From assembly GCA_963709665.1 (NCBI GenBank), contig CAVPWU010000002.1:434001-498000 (forward strand): DNA of 64,000 bases, in the 5' to 3' direction. Position numbers and translations under genes: made by a program. Shown in pieces: positions 59,413 through 64,000 of the stretch (position 1 is its first letter; the number at the start of each line of letters is the position of its first letter). The notes below the pieces were generated by a model. It was not told the origin of the DNA. It searched no databases and saw nothing but the letters and a program-made list of their open reading frames with translations. The DNA is from DASZIT01 sp963709665 (GTDB taxonomy: Bacteria > Actinomycetota > Acidimicrobiia > Acidimicrobiales > RAAP-2).

Positions 59413-60668
59413 CGCGCCCCCTTCCCCACGGGGTGGTGGTGGTGGGGCCGGGAGCCCGCTTCTTCTCGGGCATCTCCCTCTACACCGCGGCGTTGTGCAG
59501 CGGCCTGGCTGCCCGCGGCCCGGAGCCGGTGGCGGCCCTGTTGTTCGATCACCTGTGCCCGGAGCTGGCCTACCCGGGACGCCAGCGCCTGGGGACACAC
59601 CAGCACGGAGCGCTCGGCTATGCGCCGGAGGTCACGGTGGTGAACTGCCTCAACTGGTACTGGGGGTGGGGCATCGTGGTGGCGGTGGCCCAGCTGGCAC
59701 GCCGGCGCCCGCGGGCGGTGGTGCTGTCCTGGTGGACGGGCACCGCGCTCCACACTCACCTGCTGCTCGCCGCGGTGGCCCGGCGGTTCGGGGCGACCGT
59801 GGTGCTCGAGTTCCACGAGAGCTTCGATCCGAGCGAGGGGGCGCTCCCCGGTGTCCGGGCCTACATCCGGGCCGGCATGCGGATCCTGGCCCGGCTGGCC
59901 GATGTCGGCGTCGTCCACAGCCGCGTGGACGCCGAGCGGATGGCAGGCGAACTGCCGCTCGGGGACCTCCCCCTCGAGGTGGTCCACCTCGGCCCGGTCG
60001 GGCAGGTCGACCTGGGTGCGCCCCGGCCCGCCCAGGGCCCCGTCCACTACCTCTTCTTCGGTGTCCAACGCGCCTACAAGGGACTCGATGTCCTGGCCGA
60101 CGGCTTCGCCCGCCTGACCGCCGGCAACCTCCTCGGAGGCATCGGCCTTCCGGGCGACGCCGCCGCGGAGCTGATCGTGGCCGGCGAGCACTGGGGTGGC
60201 TGCGAGGCCGCCCGGGAGGCGCTGGGTGCCATCGAAGGGGTGACGTTCCACAACGGCTACGTCAGCGACGACGAGCTCCGTGACCTCCTCCGCTGGGCCG
60301 ACGTGGTGGTCCTCCCGTATCGGCGCTCTGCCGCGTCGGGGCCTCTGCATCTGGCCATGTCCTGTGGCCTTCCGGTGGTGGTGAGCGCGTTGCCCTCGCT
60401 GGTCGAGGTGGTCGAGGAGTACGAGGGAGCCGTCACCTTCCCCTCCGGTTCCGGCACGAAGCTGGCGGCGGCCATGGTGGCCGCCGCCCACTTGCGCGGC
60501 AGGCGCTTCGAGAACCCCGACTCGTGGGCGCGCGTGGCGTGTCACTTCGCCGAGATCTTCGAGGCGGCGGCCGCCCCGGAGGCCGGCACCCCCGGTACGG
60601 GTCGACCCGACGCTCTCCGGCCGGGGGACGTGGTGCCCCCGGCTCCGATCCTCGAGGGTGTCGGATGA
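59409..60668 (+). CDS. GT4-family glycosyltransferase
   Basis: 419 residues of GT-B fold. GARFFSGISLYTAALCSGLA at the N-terminus is the acceptor domain loop. The C-terminal donor domain has YLFFGVQRAYKGLD and the E-x7-E-like pattern near SGPLHLAMSCGLPVVVSALP. Family GT4 enzymes are retaining transferases using nucleotide-sugars such as GDP-mannose or UDP-glucose. It is coupled to both neighbours by GTGA and ATGA overlaps, so it belongs to the polysaccharide assembly operon. Confidence 0.9.
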   Translation: MTRPLPHGVVVVGPGARFFSGISLYTAALCSGLAARGPEPVAALLFDHLCPELAYPGRQRLGTHQHGALGYAPEVTVVNCLNWYWGWGIVVAVAQLARRRPRAVVLSWWTGTALHTHLLLAAVARRFGATVVLEFHESFDPSEGALPGVRAYIRAGMRILARLADVGVVHSRVDAERMAGELPLGDLPLEVVHLGPVGQVDLGAPRPAQGPVHYLFFGVQRAYKGLDVLADGFARLTAGNLLGGIGLPGDAAAELIVAGEHWGGCEAAREALGAIEGVTFHNGYVSDDELRDLLRWADVVVLPYRRSAASGPLHLAMSCGLPVVVSALPSLVEVVEEYEGAVTFPSGSGTKLAAAMVAAAHLRGRRFENPDSWARVACHFAEIFEAAAAPEAGTPGTGRPDALRPGDVVPPAPILEGVG

Positions 60669-61699
60669 GGGCGTCGGGCCGGGAGCGGGTGGCCCTGGTC
60701 ACCTCGGCCGCCTCGCCCGTGCGGGGGGGAGTGCCGACCATGGTCGACGCCCTCGCCCGCGGTCTGCGCCTCCTCGGTGGCCGGGACGTCGATGTGGTGA
60801 CCGCCTCACCGGGTGAAGCCTGCCAGGGGACGGTCCGGGTCGGCTCGTGGGGCCCGGAGCTGGTGGCGCTGCCGTCCCCCGGGTTCCGTCACACCCTTCG
60901 CCAGTACGACCTGGTCCACGCCTTCAACCTCCACACGCCGATGGCCTGGACGGCGCTCCGGACCGGACGACCGACCGTGCTCACCCCCAACTGGCATGGT
61001 GGATCGGAGCGGGCGTGGCGAAACGCCGTCTGGGTCCCGTCGCGCGCCGTGCTCCGGAACCTGGTGCACGGGGCGACACTGGTGTGCTCGACCCCGGGAG
61101 AGGCCGAGGCCGTGTACCGCGATCTCGGGGCGAGGTCCACCGTGGTGACCCCCGGGACGGTGCGGCGTCGGCGGGGCGCGGTCGAGCCGGGCACCGTGCT
61201 CACGGTCGGGCGACTGGTGCCCGGCAAGCGGTGCGACGTCCTCATCCGGGCGGTGGGGCGCCTCCACGGCGTCCGGCTCACCGTGGTCGGGTGCGGGCCG
61301 TCCCGGTCATCCCTGGAGGCGCTCGCCCGGGCGGTGGCCCCGGACCGGGTCACCTTCGCCGGTGAGCTCACCGATGCCGAGTTGGATGACCAGTGGGCGA
61401 CCACCGCGGCCTACGCCAGCGCGTCGGGCTACGAGTCGTTCGGGATCGCCGCCGCCGAGGCGGCTGCCGCCGGTGTTCCGGCGGTGATCTCGGACATCCC
61501 GGCACACCAGGCGCTCGGCCTGCCGTGCGTGGCGCCCGAGCCCGCCGCCTTCGCCGCCGGCCTGGCCCACGCCCTCTCGACCGGGGACCCCCCCGGCGTC
61601 GACCTGCCCGACTGGGCGGGATATGCACGTTCGATCGACCAGGTCTACGACCGGGTGCTCGTCACGGCAGGAAGGAACCTGTGTCCGATACCCGCGTGA
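60665..61699 (+). CDS. GT4-family glycosyltransferase
   Basis: 344 residues, GT-B fold. RVALVTSAASPVRGGVPTMVDALARGL forms the N-terminal acceptor site. LTVGRLVPGKRCDVLIRAVG and SGYESFGIAAAEAAAAGVPAVISD form the donor site with the E-x7-E motif. It probably adds the second or third sugar. ATG 60665 overlaps the previous stop (ATGA). Its last 19 bases overlap the next start, with AGGAAGGA as that gene's ribosome-binding site. Confidence 0.92.
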   Translation: MRASGRERVALVTSAASPVRGGVPTMVDALARGLRLLGGRDVDVVTASPGEACQGTVRVGSWGPELVALPSPGFRHTLRQYDLVHAFNLHTPMAWTALRTGRPTVLTPNWHGGSERAWRNAVWVPSRAVLRNLVHGATLVCSTPGEAEAVYRDLGARSTVVTPGTVRRRRGAVEPGTVLTVGRLVPGKRCDVLIRAVGRLHGVRLTVVGCGPSRSSLEALARAVAPDRVTFAGELTDAELDDQWATTAAYASASGYESFGIAAAEAAAAGVPAVISDIPAHQALGLPCVAPEPAAFAAGLAHALSTGDPPGVDLPDWAGYARSIDQVYDRVLVTAGRNLCPIPA

Positions 61700-63819
61700 T
61701 CAGCCCCATGTCCGTGCCCGACCTCGGGACGATGGCGCCCGCCTCCGTGCTGGCGCCCCCGCGCCCATCCCCCGACCGGCCCCCGCGGGTGGACCAGGGG
61801 GGCACCGCACCCCCGCCGCCGGTTCCGGAGATCCCCATCGAGGGCGGGCGCCCGCCGGGCGGCCGGGACCGCACGGGGCTCCTGGCCGTGGTGGCCCTCC
61901 TGGTGGTCACCACCTCGGTCGGGGGTCTGCTGCTGGCCTGGTCGATGCAGGTGGCGCGTCCCCATCAGCGACCCCCGCTCACCGCCTACGGCCTGTTCTG
62001 GCTGGCCTTCGCCCTGGTGTTCGGAGCCGCCGCCCTGGTCGCCGCCCGGCCCAGCGCCCGGCTGGCGTCCCCACGCGGCTCCCGACTCGTCGCCGTGGGC
62101 AGCGTGGCGGTCTGGGGTGCCCTGCCCCGGCTGCTGGTCGGACCCGTCCCCCTGTACTTCAACGACGAGTTCGCCCAGATCTGGCAGACCCAGCGGCTGG
62201 TCCAGACCGGTCACCTCCCGACCTCCAACCCGTTGAACGTGGTCCTGGGCCCGGCCTTCCCCGGCCTCTCGTACCTGACCGACTTCGTCCACCGGGTGAT
62301 CCCCGCCAGTGTCCCGTCCGTGGGGATCGGGGTGGTCCTGGTGGCCCACGGCCTCGGCCTGTTCGGCATCTACCTCCTGGCGCGGGCGGTGGGCCTCGGC
62401 TCCCGCGGATCGGCGCTCGCCGCCATCTTCTACGCCGTCAACCCCTCGTGGTTGTACTTCGATGCCATGTACTCCTACGAGTCGCTGGCCATCCCGCTGC
62501 TCATCTGGATGCTGGCCGCCCTGGCCTACTCGGCCCGCCGGGACGCCAGGCCGGGGTGGAGGGTGGCGGTCCTCCTGCTGGCCCCGGCGGTGATCGTCAC
62601 CCATCACGCCACCGGCGCCTTCATGACCGTCATCGTGCTGGCCGCCGCGGTGGTGGCCGTGGTCCGGCTCCGCCGGGGTCGCTCGCCGGCGGGGGAGTCG
62701 TGGGCCTGGCTGGTCGGGGTGGGGGCGTACACCCTGGCGCTGTTCTTGCTGTGGTGGGGACTCCACCTCCACCTGATCCTCGGCTACTACTCGGCCTACG
62801 TGCAGGCGGACCGGGGTGGCGTGCGGTCGGTGGCCGAGGGAAGTGTGCTCCCGCTGTTCGAGACCGTCGCCCTCTGGCTCCAGCCGGTGGCCGCCCTGGT
62901 GGCCGTGGTGTGGGCCTGGCGACGGCTGCAGGGCACCTGGCACCTTGCCTCGTCCTTCCGGTGGACGCTGGGGCTGCTCGGCTCCCTGTTCTTCGTGTCG
63001 CTCCCGCTCATACTCACCGCCGACGGGCAGGAGGTGGCGCACCGTTCGTGGGCGACGTCGTGGATCGGCCTGGCCGTCCTGGTGGCCGCGGCGGTGGAGG
63101 TGGGCCCCCGCCTGGCCACCCGTGAGGAGGGGGGCGGCCACTCCCCCGGGGACCGGGCCGGTGCCGGGTTCTACGCCGCCCCTACGCCCGGTGCACGGGG
63201 CCCCCTCGCCCGACGGCACGGACAGCTGGTCGCCGCCGGAGCGGGCCTGGTGGTCGCCGTCCTCGTGGTCGGCTCGATGGCGGCGTCGCCGATGAACCCG
63301 TACCTGCGGTTCCCCGGCACCCCGGTGGTCGGCGAGCAGGGGCGCATCGACACCGGTGTGGCCAACAACCTGGCCGGCTTCATCTCGGCTCACCCCGCCG
63401 GGAACTACTTCGCCGACCGGTACGTCGCCGGGTGGATCGCCGACAAGGGGAACGAGACCCGCGTGGTCTCGACCACCACCTCGGCCCGTGCCACGGAGCT
63501 GGTTCTGGGGTCGACCATGCCGACGACGGCCCAGGTCGACCGGTGGAAGGCGGCCGACCTCCGGTATGTCATCGTCGATGACCGCATCGGCACCGACAAG
63601 CCGTTCCAACTCTGGTGGTACCAGGTCGGGGAGCCGGTCGTTCCCCTGGGCACCCATCCCTGGGGAATGCGGGCCCTGGCCTGCGCGCCGTGGTCGACCC
63701 TCGTCCACACCGCCGGGCCCTACCGTGTGTACCGAATCGACCTGGTCAGCCTCGGCACCGCCGCCCACCGCTACTGGGACCTGGGACGGAGGCTCCCGAC
63801 CTATCAGGGGTGTGGGTGA
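61681..63819 (+). CDS. Large polytopic membrane protein of the exopolysaccharide cluster
   Basis: 712 residues: a Pro-rich cytoplasmic start (about 60), some 11-12 helices, and a soluble C-terminal end of about 190 residues. FNDEFAQIWQTQRLVQTGHLPTSN in the first large loop, with an acidic pair, and HHATGAF later resemble GT-C-type transferases that work on lipid-linked sugars. Alternatively it is a polymerase-like Wzy protein. GTG 61681 has a clear AGGAAGGA ribosome-binding site. The end overlaps the next gene (GTGA). Confidence 0.85.
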   Translation: MSDTRVISPMSVPDLGTMAPASVLAPPRPSPDRPPRVDQGGTAPPPPVPEIPIEGGRPPGGRDRTGLLAVVALLVVTTSVGGLLLAWSMQVARPHQRPPLTAYGLFWLAFALVFGAAALVAARPSARLASPRGSRLVAVGSVAVWGALPRLLVGPVPLYFNDEFAQIWQTQRLVQTGHLPTSNPLNVVLGPAFPGLSYLTDFVHRVIPASVPSVGIGVVLVAHGLGLFGIYLLARAVGLGSRGSALAAIFYAVNPSWLYFDAMYSYESLAIPLLIWMLAALAYSARRDARPGWRVAVLLLAPAVIVTHHATGAFMTVIVLAAAVVAVVRLRRGRSPAGESWAWLVGVGAYTLALFLLWWGLHLHLILGYYSAYVQADRGGVRSVAEGSVLPLFETVALWLQPVAALVAVVWAWRRLQGTWHLASSFRWTLGLLGSLFFVSLPLILTADGQEVAHRSWATSWIGLAVLVAAAVEVGPRLATREEGGGHSPGDRAGAGFYAAPTPGARGPLARRHGQLVAAGAGLVVAVLVVGSMAASPMNPYLRFPGTPVVGEQGRIDTGVANNLAGFISAHPAGNYFADRYVAGWIADKGNETRVVSTTTSARATELVLGSTMPTTAQVDRWKAADLRYVIVDDRIGTDKPFQLWWYQVGEPVVPLGTHPWGMRALACAPWSTLVHTAGPYRVYRIDLVSLGTAAHRYWDLGRRLPTYQGCG

Positions 63820-64000
63820 GCCCTCCCCCCGGTACGGCCGTCGAGCGGGGACGCTCGGGTGTGGTGCTCCGTACCAGCGCCGGCATGCTGGGGGCCACTG
63901 CCATCCTCGGAGTCGGCGGCCTGGCGTTCTGGGCCATCGTGGGCCACAACGCCGGCTCTCGGACGCTGGGCCAGACCGCCACCGCGGTGTCGCTGGCCAC
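63816..64000 (+). CDS. N-terminus of a membrane protein, possible polysaccharide flippase (partial)
   Basis: Only the first 61 residues lie inside the window. After VSPPPGTAVERGRSG comes a hydrophobic helix (MLGATAILGVGGLAFWAIVGH) and RTLGQTATAVSLA, the kind of start seen in Wzx-like polysaccharide exporters. GTG 63816 overlaps the previous stop. The frame remains open at the right edge, so family assignment is tentative. Confidence 0.6.
   Translation, partial: MSPPPGTAVERGRSGVVLRTSAGMLGATAILGVGGLAFWAIVGHNAGSRTLGQTATAVSLA

Noticed and set aside
1..64000. CRISPR arrays, rRNA genes, known riboswitches and prophage structural genes
   Set aside because: No regularly spaced repeats, rRNA signatures, recognisable aptamers or phage genes were seen.

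Overview
The window is very GC-rich, and its gene content points to an actinobacterium (Actinomycetota). Evidence: a MurT/GatD lipid II amidation pair, a mycothiol-dependent isomerase-type protein, F420-type luciferase-like and nitroreductase genes, a GtrA-fused glycosyltransferase next to a GT39 family enzyme, an MscL with a zinc-ribbon tail, and many GTG starts. An Acidimicrobiia-like member is my best guess, from general impression only. About 60 protein genes, one tRNA and one complete insertion sequence can be supported. Most genes sit in tight operons with 4-base ATGA or GTGA stop/start overlaps.

Layout. 1-1.4 kb: relic of a large serine recombinase, with a vapBC toxin-antitoxin pair between two diverged copies of a short recombinase segment. 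1.4-11.6 kb: an endonuclease V-like protein, a lipoprotein, a giant repeat-rich surface protein with a sortase-like tail, a secreted hydrolase, an ECF sigma/anti-sigma/isomerase operon and a divergent secreted beta-propeller. 11.6-15.5 kb: thiolase plus DUF35 partner, a bacterial pepsin-like aspartic protease, and DUF2277 and DUF1269 proteins. 15.6-23.5 kb: an OmpR-type two-component system followed by a GT2-GtrA/GT39 envelope glycosylation unit and a small Ser/Thr-rich protein/ApbE/ferric-reductase-like operon. 11-bp repeats before three transcription units suggest one regulon. 23.5-36.5 kb: housekeeping and redox genes (thioesterase, hydrolase, peroxiredoxin, nitroreductase, luciferase-like enzyme, MscL, CHAP protein, TetR-MFS pair, enoyl-CoA hydratase, YqgE, GNAT, FMN reductase, esterase, LysR).

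36.7-46.6 kb: a HAD-acyltransferase fusion with murT and gatD, then a convergent four-gene operon (acyl reductase-HAD fusion, zinc alcohol dehydrogenase, LarA-like DUF2088 protein, PlsC-type acyltransferase) divergent from a TetR regulator. This looks like an uncharacterised lipid-alcohol pathway. 47-51 kb: membrane proteins and a VOC protein. 51.2-52.6 kb: tRNA-Val(CAC) whose 3' end carries an IS481-family insertion with a 15-bp target duplication. 52.9-54.8 kb: orphan genes of unknown function. 55-57.7 kb: a soluble PAS histidine kinase and NarL-type regulator. 58.3-64 kb: the start of an exopolysaccharide cluster running off the right edge.

Two patterns recur. Many transcription units have a TAnnnT hexamer 6-7 bases before the start codon, which is the signature of leaderless mRNAs. 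At least four long genes are interrupted by one-base shifts, mostly at G/C-rich runs, which suggests assembly indels or recent lesions.
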